DNA of 64,000 nucleotides from Ignavibacterium sp. (GTDB lineage Bacteria > Bacteroidota > Ignavibacteria > Ignavibacteriales > Ignavibacteriaceae): NCBI RefSeq assembly GCF_025998815.1, contig NZ_AP026678.1, positions 2,604,001 to 2,668,000 on the forward strand, in the 5' to 3' direction. A program made the translations under genes and the position numbers. The stretch's first letter is position 1, and every line of letters begins with the position of its first letter. The notes below the pieces were generated by a model that saw only the letters and a list, made by a program, of their open reading frames with translations, was not told the DNA's origin and made no database searches. Positions 1 through 8,703 of the stretch are shown in pieces.

Positions 1-1
1 A

Positions 2-568
2 GGAAACAGCTGGATGGACATTGGCTCATCTTTACCTGATGTTCCGTCAAGTGCTATCACAATTGATCCAAACAACTCAAACATTTTGTACTTTGGTAAT
101 GATATCGGAGTTTATGTTTCAACAGATGCTGGGCAAAGCTGGTCAGATTATTCAGTCGGACTTCCTTTTGGATGTATTGTAATGGATCTGAGCGTTGTAC
201 GTGCTTCAAACAGAATTCGTGCGGTTACTCACGGAAACGGAGTTTATGAAGCTCCGTTGTACAATCCTGTTTCCGTTGATGATAAAAATAACTTAGTTGT
301 TACTGGATTTAAACTTGAACAAAATTACCCGAACCCATTTAATCCAAACACAAAAATCAGTTGGCAATCACCTGTAAGCGGATGGCAAACAATAAAATTA
401 TATGATTTGCTTGGAAGAGAGATTGAAACAATAACTGATGGATATTATGAAGCAGGATATCATTTCATATCTTACACGGCTGATTCTAAACTGCCAAGTG
501 GGGTTTATTTCTACAAACTTCAGGTTGGTAATTTCTCCGAAACGAAAAAAATGATATTGCTCAGATAA
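2..568 (+). CDS. C-terminal part of a secreted BNR/sortilin-like beta-propeller protein with T9SS sorting domain (partial)
   Basis: The reading frame is open to the left edge, so only the last 188 codons are present. The first 80 residues resemble a BNR/sortilin-type propeller blade (NILYFGNDIGVYVSTDAGQS, then a GNGVYEAPL end-strand). The rest is a type A T9SS CTD beginning at NYPNPFNPNTKISW and ending SETKKMILLR. In this family the CTD targets the protein through the outer membrane and is removed or anchored to the cell surface. The CTD coding DNA (383-541) is almost identical to that of the esterase gene near 50 kb. The ATG at position 14 is internal, not the start. Catalytic or binding function of the missing N-terminal part cannot be judged. 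Confidence 0.85.
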   Translation, partial: GNSWMDIGSSLPDVPSSAITIDPNNSNILYFGNDIGVYVSTDAGQSWSDYSVGLPFGCIVMDLSVVRASNRIRAVTHGNGVYEAPLYNPVSVDDKNNLVVTGFKLEQNYPNPFNPNTKISWQSPVSGWQTIKLYDLLGREIETITDGYYEAGYHFISYTADSKLPSGVYFYKLQVGNFSETKKMILLR

Positions 569-591
569 TAAATATTTCGTGCTTGATGGTA

Positions 592-632
592 AAAACAGCA
601 AGCCATAATCACCATATATGACTTGCTGTTTT
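592..632 (+). terminator. Hairpin terminator after the first CTD gene
   Basis: An 11-bp perfect inverted repeat, AAAACAGCAAG (592-602) and CTTGCTGTTTT (622-632), encloses a 19-nt loop 24 nt after the stop codon. The T-rich right arm suits a Rho-independent terminator for the upstream gene. The remaining sequence up to the next gene shows nothing recognisable. Confidence 0.6.
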
Positions 633-793
633 CCATATAATGTTACCTCTCAACAATTGCTGCTTTACAATCAACCCGTCAAAACTGCCTTCATTGACAC
701 AAAATAACAAAAGTCTGGAACAAAAAAACAATTCTCTGCCTGCCTGAAGAACTAATTTTAGTAATAAAAAAATATTCATAAGGGTTGAATAAA

Positions 794-2614
794 ATGAAAA
801 AGATCTTCTTAATAATTCTTATACTGATAATAGGAGTTTCTATTACCACTGCTCAACCTGTAATTTTTCAAGCACAAGTTGATAAAAAAATCGCTCAAGA
901 TGGCGCAGCAAATTATTACTTCGGTTCAGCAGTGGCGATAGATAGCACAACAATAATGATTGGCTCAACTGGTCATGATAACTTTAGAGGGGCAGTTTAT
1001 GTTTTTACAAAGACGGATTCGGGGTGGTTTCAAACACAATTTCTAGAAGATCCTAATTCGGTTCCTGGTGAGTTTTTTGGAAATGCAATTGATATCAAAG
1101 AAAATACTGCGGCTATTGCTGGTTATGGAAGAAGAGTTGTGTTGATTTATCAAAATGTTGGTGGTTCTTGGACTTACAGATCTACCATATATTTAGAAGA
1201 ACAACATTATTGGTTTGGAGAATCTGTACAAGTTAATCATTATAATTCAATACTCATTGGTTGTCCTGCAGGTTTTTTGGGGGCTACCGGAAGAGCTTAT
1301 CTATATTCTTTTAATTCGGGTTGGGGAATAGTTAAAATATTTTATCCAAATGACAGTTCCAAAACATTTGGCAATGCTGTTTCCTTTATACCCGATACGG
1401 TTGCAGGATATTTGATTGGAGATGAATTCCATAGCACTGTATATCTTGAAGTTAGAAATGGTGGTGCCTGGACAGAGTATTTATTTACCAATCCAACTCC
1501 TGGAAATAACTTTGGTTTTGGATGGGCTATAGAATCACCCAATAGCTCAACTATTATTATTAGCTCATACAATTACGGGTTTGATCCTCTTGCTTGTCAA
1601 GGAGCAGTTTATGTTTATAAGTACAATCCTTCAATTGGCTGGCAACAAACACAAAGAATCCTCTCCCCTGAACCTAAACCAAATGCTCTCTTTGGATATT
1701 CAATTAGTGCCTACGGTGATAAATTACTAATCGGGGCTTGTTATGAAAATAATTATATGGGTGCAGCTTATCTTTATAGCTTTCAGGATGGGAACTATGT
1801 TTTCAAGAAAAAAATTGTAGCAGAGGACGGAGAAGAAAATGATCAATTTGGTGTTTCGGTAGGATTGTTTGAAAATAATTATGTAATTGGAGCACATCAG
1901 GATAATGTAAATAATTTTACCAATTGTGGTTCGGCATATATATACTCTCCGGCTAAGTTGGGTAAAGGGCATAATCTAACGTTTTTTGCATCAACAATTC
2001 ATTCTGGAACAATTTCGATCGACACATCCTCAATTAATTATCCCGGACAATTACCACATAATATGATTCTGCATTCAAAAAAAGCATGGAACATCAACGC
2101 ACAGAATGGCTTTGATTTTCAAGACGGAATGATTGGGGCAGATTTAAATAATCTGGGAAAGAAAAGTAATTTAGAGAATCACCTCTGTTGGTTAAAACGA
2201 ACGAATGAGAATAGTCCCTGGGAATATATAGGAGGTAAAGTTTCTGATAATTATCTATATAGCACAATACCATTCAACACCTTATCTCAATTTGTGATAG
2301 TCGATTCAGTAGATACAGCAACATATGCGGAAAATGAAGATCTAATAGTTAAAAAATTTGAACTTTATCAAAACTATCCAAACCCATTTAATCCAAGCAC
2401 AAAGATCAGTTGGCATTCGCCAGTAGGCAGTTGGCAAACAATAAAAGTGTTTGATGTGCTTGGAAACGAAGTAGCCACCCTTATAGACGAATACAAGTCA
2501 GCGGGAAGTTATGAGGTTGAGTTTAATGGTCAGAATCTCTCAAGCGGAGTGTACTTTTATCAGTTACGGGCGGGAGAATTTATCAGCACAAAAAAAATGT
2601 TGTATTTGAAATAA
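794..2614 (+). CDS. Secreted FG-GAP repeat protein with T9SS sorting domain
   Basis: A 606-residue exported protein. Residues 1-21 form a Sec signal peptide (MKKIFLIILILIIG...TTAQ). Residues about 40-385 carry repeated FG-GAP-like blades (FGxSV...IGA...GAAYLY), suggesting an integrin-like seven-bladed propeller. The last 80 residues are a type A CTD with NYPNPFNPSTKISW and a final STKKMLYLK. ATG at 794 is preferred over an in-frame TTG at 785, because AAGGG at 780-784 lies 9 nt before the ATG but directly abuts the TTG. Such proteins usually serve as cell-surface adhesion or binding modules, which is inference here. It is followed 18 nt later by the next CTD gene, so the two are probably co-transcribed. 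Confidence 0.85.
   Translation: MKKIFLIILILIIGVSITTAQPVIFQAQVDKKIAQDGAANYYFGSAVAIDSTTIMIGSTGHDNFRGAVYVFTKTDSGWFQTQFLEDPNSVPGEFFGNAIDIKENTAAIAGYGRRVVLIYQNVGGSWTYRSTIYLEEQHYWFGESVQVNHYNSILIGCPAGFLGATGRAYLYSFNSGWGIVKIFYPNDSSKTFGNAVSFIPDTVAGYLIGDEFHSTVYLEVRNGGAWTEYLFTNPTPGNNFGFGWAIESPNSSTIIISSYNYGFDPLACQGAVYVYKYNPSIGWQQTQRILSPEPKPNALFGYSISAYGDKLLIGACYENNYMGAAYLYSFQDGNYVFKKKIVAEDGEENDQFGVSVGLFENNYVIGAHQDNVNNFTNCGSAYIYSPAKLGKGHNLTFFASTIHSGTISIDTSSINYPGQLPHNMILHSKKAWNINAQNGFDFQDGMIGADLNNLGKKSNLENHLCWLKRTNENSPWEYIGGKVSDNYLYSTIPFNTLSQFVIVDSVDTATYAENEDLIVKKFELYQNYPNPFNPSTKISWHSPVGSWQTIKVFDVLGNEVATLIDEYKSAGSYEVEFNGQNLSSGVYFYQLRAGEFISTKKMLYLK
2408..2435 (+). repeat. Heptanucleotide tandem repeat inside a CTD (4 x AGTNGGC-like)
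   Basis: Four consecutive 7-mers fit AGTTGGC, ATTCGCC, AGTAGGC, AGTTGGC and encode the SWHSPVGSWQ segment of the sorting domain. The same 28-nt block recurs at 359-386, 8375-8402, 14507-14534, 15983-16010, 40206-40233 and 49901-49928 with varying divergence. The unit is not a multiple of three. Confidence 0.7.
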
Positions 2615-2632
2615 ATAACAAAGGAGACTTTT

Positions 2633-4312
2633 ATGCATTGGATTAATATGTTTATAGGATGTTTTTTCCTCATATCAGTTAATGTTTTCTGTCAATCGGT
2701 ACAAACTGATTGGGTAAAAACATACAATGGTCCCGGAAACTATGAGGATATAATAAATGCTATGCTGGTGGACAATTCGGGAAATGTATTTATAACCGGG
2801 CAGAGCATAGGTATTGGGTCTGAATACGATTACTCGACAATTAAATATAGTCCCGACGGAGAATTGCTGTGGATAAATCGTTACAATTTTCCCGGGAATT
2901 GGATTGGTTATGATATCCCAACAGCAATAGCAATGGACAGCGCAGGATTTATTTATGTTACAGGATATTGCTGGGAACTTAGCTCAAGCAGGTATGTTGC
3001 TATTACTATTAAATACAACACGGATGGTGATACTATCTGGACTCGTAAATTCGGTGGGGAAGGAAGTGATTTGGATTGGGTGCAACCTCCGCTGTTTGTT
3101 AATACCGACAGAAACAATAATTTGTACATAACGGGAACAGTAGATACAGATTTAAATTCGATTATAACTGCGAATGTAATCTTTACAGTAAAATATAATC
3201 CTGATGGCGATGCTTTATGGACAAGACTTTATCATAATCCACAAAGCTATCTTGATGTTGCTTCTGCAATGGCGATAGATAACGATGGTAATCCCTGCAT
3301 TGCCGGAATATGCCAGAATCCAAATAATCCCACCTATAATCGAGACATACAGGTAATCAAATATAACACTGACGGAGATAGTCTTTGGGCAAAAACTTAT
3401 TCCGGACCAGCTAACAGTCACGATCAACCAAATGCAATTGCGATTGATGGTGATGACAATATTTATGTTACAGGAAGTAGTCTTGATTCTTATGAAGATC
3501 TTGTTACAATAAAATATGATAAAGATGGAAATGAGAAATGGGTATCCGAATATAAAGGTTACGCAAACAGACAAGATGAAGGAAATGCTATAACTGTTGA
3601 TGCATCTGGTTTTATTTATGTTACAGGCAGCAGTTATATAGTTGGAACATTTGAAGATATTCTTACAATAAAATATAATCCGTTTAACGGAGACACTATT
3701 TGGACAAAAAAATATTCAGGAAGCGGTAATTATTATGATGCGGGTAAAGCGATAGCATCAGATGATCAAAACAATATTTATGTAACAGGATTTGAATACG
3801 CCTCTGCTTCAGGGAACGATATTGTTACAATAAAATACGATCAGGATGGAAACAGAAAATGGATACAGAAATATGCTCAGCCCTGGGAGGAAGAAGCCAA
3901 CTTAATATTGATGGGTAAGAATAAGGAAGTTTATGTAGCTGGTAAAACTTCAACGGATTCAACTTACTGGGATTACATTGTTATCAAATATCTTCAGGAC
4001 CCCTCCGGAGTTGAACAGAATAATACACTTTCTCCGGAGGAGTATAGAGTTTATCAAAACTACCCCAACCCATTTAATCCATCTACAAAAATCAGATACA
4101 GTATTCCAAATGTAGGGTCGGGGCTTGCCCTGACCGTTTTAAAAATTTATGATGTACTTGGAAATGAAGTCGCAACACTTGTTGATGAATACAAACCAGC
4201 AGGAAGTTATGAGATTGAGTTTAACGGAAATAATCTGGCATCAGGAATATATTTCTGCCGAATGCAGGCAGGAAGTTATGTAAGCATTAAGAAGATGATG
4301 CTGTTGAAGTAA
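2633..4312 (+). CDS. Secreted SBBP beta-propeller repeat protein with T9SS sorting domain
   Basis: A 559-residue protein with signal peptide (residues 1-21, ending VNVFCQ). Residues about 35-450 hold six to seven SBBP-type repeats of the pattern AIAxDxxGNxYVTGxS...TIKYxxDGxxxW, a beta-propeller. A type A CTD starts at YRVYQNYPNPFNPSTKIRY and ends SIKKMMLLK. AAGGAG at 2621-2626 sits 6 nt before the ATG. The CTD differs from its neighbours: the SWQSPVGSWQ segment is replaced by one encoded by a palindrome (4116-4135), giving VGSGLALT. The protein is probably surface-exposed or secreted; its ligand is unknown. Confidence 0.85.
   Translation: MHWINMFIGCFFLISVNVFCQSVQTDWVKTYNGPGNYEDIINAMLVDNSGNVFITGQSIGIGSEYDYSTIKYSPDGELLWINRYNFPGNWIGYDIPTAIAMDSAGFIYVTGYCWELSSSRYVAITIKYNTDGDTIWTRKFGGEGSDLDWVQPPLFVNTDRNNNLYITGTVDTDLNSIITANVIFTVKYNPDGDALWTRLYHNPQSYLDVASAMAIDNDGNPCIAGICQNPNNPTYNRDIQVIKYNTDGDSLWAKTYSGPANSHDQPNAIAIDGDDNIYVTGSSLDSYEDLVTIKYDKDGNEKWVSEYKGYANRQDEGNAITVDASGFIYVTGSSYIVGTFEDILTIKYNPFNGDTIWTKKYSGSGNYYDAGKAIASDDQNNIYVTGFEYASASGNDIVTIKYDQDGNRKWIQKYAQPWEEEANLILMGKNKEVYVAGKTSTDSTYWDYIVIKYLQDPSGVEQNNTLSPEEYRVYQNYPNPFNPSTKIRYSIPNVGSGLALTVLKIYDVLGNEVATLVDEYKPAGSYEIEFNGNNLASGIYFCRMQAGSYVSIKKMMLLK
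4116..4135 (+). repeat. Palindrome inserted in frame within the CTD of the SBBP protein
   Basis: GGTCGGGGC (4116-4124), a TT loop and GCCCTGACC (4127-4135) form a near-perfect hairpin with one G-T pair. It encodes part of VGSGLALT, exactly where the sibling CTDs carry the heptamer repeat. It looks like a REP-like palindrome tolerated inside a coding region. Confidence 0.6.
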
Positions 4313-4397
4313 GATCGTAATGGTAACAATAAAACAGTTAAATAGTTTTTTCTAATCACTTATTGAAAGGTTAAAAAAATTAAAAGGAGAAAAGATT

Positions 4398-6926
4398 GTG
4401 AAACTCAAAATCTTTTCAATTATTTTTTGTGCTCTTTTATTTATCTGTGAAATATTTTCACAAGGCATACCCCAAACGATTAATTTTCAAGGTGTTCTCA
4501 AAGATGCTTCCGGTAATATAGTTTCCAACGGAGATTATAACCTGACATTTAAAATTTACAACGCTGAAACCGGCGGCACAGCACAATGGACAGAAACGAA
4601 ACTCGTAAATGTTGTTGACGGAATTTTCTCAACTCAGCTGGGCAGTGCAACCCCAATCAATCTTCCTTTTGATGCAGCTTACTGGCTCGGAATAACAGTC
4701 AGTGGTGGCAGCGAACTAACGCCCAGAGTTGCTTTCTCATCAGTACCTTACAGCAGAATGAGTCTTACTGTTCCTGATAATAGTTTAACCGCATCTAAAA
4801 TTCAGACCGGACAGTTAGTTAAAAGCATAAATGGTTTGAAGGATAGCATTAATCTTGTAGCAGGAAGTAATGTTACAATAACGCCAAGCGGAAATGATAT
4901 AACAATATCAGCTGCAAATGGAGCAGGAGGAACTGTAACACAGGTTAACACAGGTTCCGGCTTAACAGGCGGACCTATAACAACAACGGGGACAATAAGT
5001 ATTGCAAATGATGGAATAACAAATTCAATGCTTCAAAACAATTCTGTAACAAGCACAAAGATTGCAGATGGTTCTGTTACTGTAAATGATCTGTCAGATA
5101 GCTCAGTAACTTCCGCAAAGATAGTTGATGGAACAGTATCAACATCAGACCTGGCAAATAACTCGGTTACAACAGATAAAGTAGTTGATGGAACAATAAC
5201 AGCAACGGACATTGCAAATACACAAGTAGTAAAATCAATCAACTCATTAAAAGATAATGTAAATCTTGTAGCAGGAAGTAATGTTACAATAACACCAAGT
5301 GGACAGAACTTAACAATATCTGCTTCTGGCGGCGGCGGTGGTACAGTCACACAGGTTAACACAGGCGCTGGATTAACAGGCGGACCAATAACAACAACTG
5401 GAACAATAAGTATTGCAAATGATGGAATAACAAATGCAATGCTTCAAAACAATTCTGTAACAAGCACAAAGATTGCAGATGGAACGATAGTAGAGGCAGA
5501 TTTAGGAAACAACTCTGTAACTTCTGTAAAAATATTAGATGCTACAATTACATCTGCAGATATTACAGATAACGCAATTACATCTGCAAAGATTTTAAAC
5601 GACGCTGTTACGACTACAAAAATTCTTAATGGTACTATTTTATTTGAAGATATTGGTACAAATGGAGCGACTGCAAATCAAGTAATTAAACGCAATGCCT
5701 CAAACACTGCCTGGATAACAGCCCCGGACGAGACCGGTGCGGACTACTCCTGGAATCTCACTGGTAATGCAGGTACAACTCCAGGAACTAATTTCATTGG
5801 TACTACGGATGCAAAAGCATTTGATATACGCACAAATAATATCTTAAGAACCCGCATTACCACCAAAGGACAAATAGAAACTTACAACACCGGCCTTTCT
5901 GTTTTTGTTGGACAAGGTGCTGGGGCGAATGATGACTTAAGCAGTAATGAAAATGTTTTCGTCGGTTTTAATTCCGGTTCTTTAAACACCACGGGAGGTT
6001 ATAATACCGCCGCTGGATACCAATCGCTTTATTCCAACACCACAGGATATGATAACACCGCCATTGGATATATGTCACTTTATTCCAACATCACAGGAGT
6101 TGATAATACCGCTAACGGATTTAAGGCACTTTATTCCAACACTACAGGATACTATAATACCGCCAACGGATTTACCGCACTTTATTACAACACCACAGGA
6201 TATGATAATACCGCCAACGGATTTCGAGCGCTTTATTACAATACAACAGGTGGCTACAATACCGCCAGTGGTTCGTATTCTCTTAATGACATCACCACGC
6301 AAGACCATAATACCGCAATAGGTTTTAGTGCTGGTGATGATTATACTTTTAGCGAAGGTACTTTTGTTGGTAGTAATGCCTACCCAAATGCAAGTGGCTA
6401 TACTAACTGTATGGGGCTTGGATATCAAGCAAGACCTACGGGAAGCAATAGAGTGCATATCGGAAACTCATCAATAACCTGGATAGGCGGACAGGTAAAC
6501 TGGAGCACATACTCCGATGGTCGTTATAAAAAGAATGTAAGAGAAGATGTTAGGGGACTTGATTTTATTATGAAACTGCGACCAGTTACTTATAATGTTG
6601 CTGTTAATGAAATTTCTGCATTTCTTAAAGAAGATCAGAAAAGAGACAAAGATGGCAATATTACTTTTGAGCCAGATGAAATAGACCGCAAATCAAGAGA
6701 AGAAAAAGAAGCCATCCGATACACTGGTTTTATTGCTCAGGAAGTAGAACAGGCAGCAACAGAGCTTGGTTTTGAATTCAGTGGAGTAGAAAAACCAAAA
6801 GATGAAAACAATTTATACAGCTTGCGTTATGCAGAGTTTGTAGTGCCGCTTGTAAAAGCAATTCAGGAACAACAGAAAATAATTGAAGATTTAACCAGGA
6901 GAATAGAGGCATTGGAAAGAAAATAA
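4398..6926 (+). CDS. Exported tail-fibre-like protein with beta-roll repeats and C-terminal peptidase S74 chaperone domain
   Basis: An 842-residue protein starting at GTG (AGGAG at 4385-4389, 8 nt upstream). Signal peptide at residues 1-22. Residues 25-120 resemble the N-terminal domain of Bacteroidota tail-fibre-like proteins. Two 85-residue repeats (VKSIN...KIADG) follow at a 137-codon period, then six 17-residue NTTGxxNTAxGxxALYx units typical of trimeric left-handed beta-rolls (YadA-like heads). The C-terminal about 130 residues are an S74 intramolecular chaperone: YSDGRYKKNVRED contains the Ser and Lys of the known autocleavage site, followed by GFIAQEVEQ and a terminal coiled coil. In this family the chaperone domain trimerises the fibre and then cleaves itself off. 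It has no T9SS CTD, unlike its neighbours, so its export route beyond Sec is unclear. Confidence 0.85.
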   Translation: MKLKIFSIIFCALLFICEIFSQGIPQTINFQGVLKDASGNIVSNGDYNLTFKIYNAETGGTAQWTETKLVNVVDGIFSTQLGSATPINLPFDAAYWLGITVSGGSELTPRVAFSSVPYSRMSLTVPDNSLTASKIQTGQLVKSINGLKDSINLVAGSNVTITPSGNDITISAANGAGGTVTQVNTGSGLTGGPITTTGTISIANDGITNSMLQNNSVTSTKIADGSVTVNDLSDSSVTSAKIVDGTVSTSDLANNSVTTDKVVDGTITATDIANTQVVKSINSLKDNVNLVAGSNVTITPSGQNLTISASGGGGGTVTQVNTGAGLTGGPITTTGTISIANDGITNAMLQNNSVTSTKIADGTIVEADLGNNSVTSVKILDATITSADITDNAITSAKILNDAVTTTKILNGTILFEDIGTNGATANQVIKRNASNTAWITAPDETGADYSWNLTGNAGTTPGTNFIGTTDAKAFDIRTNNILRTRITTKGQIETYNTGLSVFVGQGAGANDDLSSNENVFVGFNSGSLNTTGGYNTAAGYQSLYSNTTGYDNTAIGYMSLYSNITGVDNTANGFKALYSNTTGYYNTANGFTALYYNTTGYDNTANGFRALYYNTTGGYNTASGSYSLNDITTQDHNTAIGFSAGDDYTFSEGTFVGSNAYPNASGYTNCMGLGYQARPTGSNRVHIGNSSITWIGGQVNWSTYSDGRYKKNVREDVRGLDFIMKLRPVTYNVAVNEISAFLKEDQKRDKDGNITFEPDEIDRKSREEKEAIRYTGFIAQEVEQAATELGFEFSGVEKPKDENNLYSLRYAEFVVPLVKAIQEQQKIIEDLTRRIEALERK
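4818..5072 (+). repeat. Direct repeat copy 1 (255 bp) in the S74 fibre gene
   Basis: This block matches 5229-5483 at a fixed offset of 411 nt (137 codons). The encoded segments run from VKSIN to KIADG and differ at about ten residues. The stretch from about 4980 is nearly identical at nucleotide level, which points to a fairly recent internal duplication. Confidence 0.85.
5229..5483 (+). repeat. Direct repeat copy 2 (255 bp) in the S74 fibre gene
   Basis: Second copy of the 85-codon unit described at 4818-5072. The shared core GLTGGPITTTGTISIANDG is typical of phage-like and Bacteroidota fibre shafts. Confidence 0.85.
5985..6290 (+). repeat. Six tandem 51-bp units encoding a left-handed beta-roll
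   Basis: Six in-frame 17-codon units fit N-T-T-G-x-x-N-T-A-x-G-x-x-A-L-Y-x. Divergence between units is mostly at third positions and at the x sites, so this is protein-level repeat architecture rather than a spacer/repeat array. Confidence 0.85.
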
Positions 6927-7040
6927 GTATCAATTAAATATTAAAGACAAGGGTATCCCGTCTAAATTTTTTAACTAAGAGACGGTTTGATAAAAGATCA
7001 ACAACTTTTTCGAAAGAAAATTAAGATAACACGAAGTGAA

Positions 7041-7139
7041 GTTAAATTTAATTCTTCCGGTTTAGCATCAGGAATATATTTCTGCCGAATGCAGGCAGGA
7101 AATTATTTAAGCATAAAAAAGATGATGCTGTTGAAGTAA
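7041..7139 (+). pseudogene. Orphan fragment of a T9SS sorting domain
   Basis: Thirty-two codons and a stop (VKFNSSGLASGIYF...KKMMLLK) repeat the last third of the CTD of the SBBP gene that ends at 4312. Long identical nucleotide stretches are shared, for example the segment encoding GIYFCRMQAG. There is no start codon or signal sequence, and the frame closes at 6972. It is best read as the remnant of a deleted CTD gene or of a recombination between CTD cassettes. Confidence 0.75.
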
Positions 7140-7204
7140 AAAAATAAATCTTTTTTAATTGTAGTACTAATGGAAAGGAAGACAAATAAAAAGGAGATAG
7201 AGAT

Positions 7205-8581
7205 ATGAAAAGGATCAATACTCTTTTGATAATCTTAACATCTTTTATTTTTTCTAATCAGATTAGCTTTTCGCAATCAATAACTTGGATTGACTCAAGC
7301 GCTTTTCCATTTTCACAAGCTTATGATGTAAGTGATGATGGAAATACTGTCGTTGGAGAATATAGCGTTAGCCAACCATACTCTCATCCTCAGGCGTTTA
7401 GATGGAAAAGAAATCAAGGGTTTATTGATTTGGGAACGCTTGCCGGCTTAAACACCCACGCTTATGGAGTTTCCGGAGATGGAACAATCATAGTTGGAAA
7501 TGCCCAGGATAATATAATCAATGTTATTGGCAGGGCATTTTTCTGGACAGATACAACCGGAATTGTTGATATCGGAACGCTAGGCGGAGACTGTGCGATT
7601 GCTCATGACATTTCCGGTGATGGAAAAATTATTGTTGGCGAATCAGAAGATGGGTATTATGGAATACTCATGGCTTTCAGAAGATTACAAAATGGCGTGA
7701 TGGATAATCTTGGCTCGTTTTGCAACGGGTGTATCAGCAGGGCTAATGCAGTATCTTATGATGGAAGTGTAATTGTAGGTTATGCTGAATATGGCACATA
7801 TCATAATGCATTCAGATGGACACCAAATTTGGGATTGCAGGATCTTGGCAGACTAGGTGGATATCAAAGTGAAGCGAATGGGGTTTCTGAAGACGGATCA
7901 ATAGTTGTCGGAAGAACTGATGTCAATCATCCAAATGGAACCAGAGGTCATGCTTTTAAATGGACTATAACAAATGGGATGGTTGATATTCATAATGATA
8001 ACGTTGGCTCTGCTTTTAGTACAGCTTACTCTGTATCTGCTGATGGTAAAAAGATTGTCGGAACAATTGATTTGGGAGGAAATCTTCATAGAGCCTTTCT
8101 ATGGACAGAAGAAGATGGAATGAAAAAATTAGAACAGGTGTTTAGTAATATAATCACTTATGGCTCAGAACTTAGAACTGCAAATAAAATTACTCCCGAT
8201 GGGCGATTTATTATTGGCAGTGGATATAATAGTGCAACAGGAAAATCGTCTGCTTACATCATTGATACCCAATCAGCAGTTAATATAGAAGATGAAAATG
8301 GCAGTATATTCTCACCAGCAGAATTCAAACTATTTCAAAACTACCCAAACCCATTTAATCCAAGCACAAAGATCAGTTGGCAGTCGCCAGTAGGCAGTTG
8401 GCAAACAATAAAAGTGTTTGATGTGTTGGGAAATGAAGTTGCAACATTGGTGAATGAATACAAACCAGCAGGAAGATACGAAGTTGAGTTTAACGCAGCA
8501 TCACTACCAAGCGGAGTTTATTTCTATCAACTTATAGCAGGAGATTTTATTCAGACTAAAAAAATGATTTTAATAAGATAA
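7205..8581 (+). CDS. Secreted HAF-repeat protein with T9SS sorting domain
   Basis: A 458-residue protein. Signal peptide at residues 1-24 (ending ISFSQ). Residues about 40-355 carry HAF-type repeats (AYGVSGDGTIIVG...AFxW...GxxDLGTLGG), an extracellular beta-propeller family of unknown ligand. A type A CTD starts at NYPNPFNPSTKISW and ends QTKKMILIR. AAGGAG at 7191-7196 lies 8 nt before the ATG. Its CTD DNA from 8345 to 8425 matches 2378-2458 of the FG-GAP gene with a single difference. Confidence 0.85.
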   Translation: MKRINTLLIILTSFIFSNQISFSQSITWIDSSAFPFSQAYDVSDDGNTVVGEYSVSQPYSHPQAFRWKRNQGFIDLGTLAGLNTHAYGVSGDGTIIVGNAQDNIINVIGRAFFWTDTTGIVDIGTLGGDCAIAHDISGDGKIIVGESEDGYYGILMAFRRLQNGVMDNLGSFCNGCISRANAVSYDGSVIVGYAEYGTYHNAFRWTPNLGLQDLGRLGGYQSEANGVSEDGSIVVGRTDVNHPNGTRGHAFKWTITNGMVDIHNDNVGSAFSTAYSVSADGKKIVGTIDLGGNLHRAFLWTEEDGMKKLEQVFSNIITYGSELRTANKITPDGRFIIGSGYNSATGKSSAYIIDTQSAVNIEDENGSIFSPAEFKLFQNYPNPFNPSTKISWQSPVGSWQTIKVFDVLGNEVATLVNEYKPAGRYEVEFNAASLPSGVYFYQLIAGDFIQTKKMILIR

Positions 8582-8591
8582 TTTTTTAAAG

Positions 8592-8632
8592 CCCTCTCCT
8601 TATGCAAAGCATTCTATGGAGGAGAGGGTTTT
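8592..8632 (+). terminator. Hairpin terminator, CCCTCTCC family
   Basis: CCCTCTCC (8592-8599) pairs with GGAGAGGG (8621-8628), followed by TTTT, 11 nt after the HAF gene stop. Related CCCTCTCC/GGAGAGGG motifs occur after the hydrolase gene (about 16200) and after the gene ending at 40430, so this may be one family of dispersed terminator-like palindromes. Confidence 0.65.
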
Positions 8633-8703
8633 GGTGATGTTTGAGTTTAAACAAAGAAGATGAGTTTGAAAAAATAAATTTAAGAACATTTAAAGGGGAT
8701 TCT

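Noticed and set aside
5033..5362. Antisense reading frame in the 255-bp repeats of the S74 gene
   Set aside because: Shadow of repeated low-complexity coding sequence; no start context and no recognisable protein.
5985..6290. Regular 51-bp units that look like a CRISPR-type array
   Set aside because: The units are in frame, contiguous, without unique spacers, and encode a known beta-roll repeat; no cas genes are near.
6075..6458. Long antisense reading frame over the beta-roll repeats
   Set aside because: A by-product of the 51-bp periodicity on the other strand; no ribosome site, and the sense frame is a clear protein family.
6958..6985. CCGTCT/AGACGG inverted repeat after the S74 gene
   Set aside because: Only six base pairs with a 16-nt loop; too weak to call a terminator with confidence.
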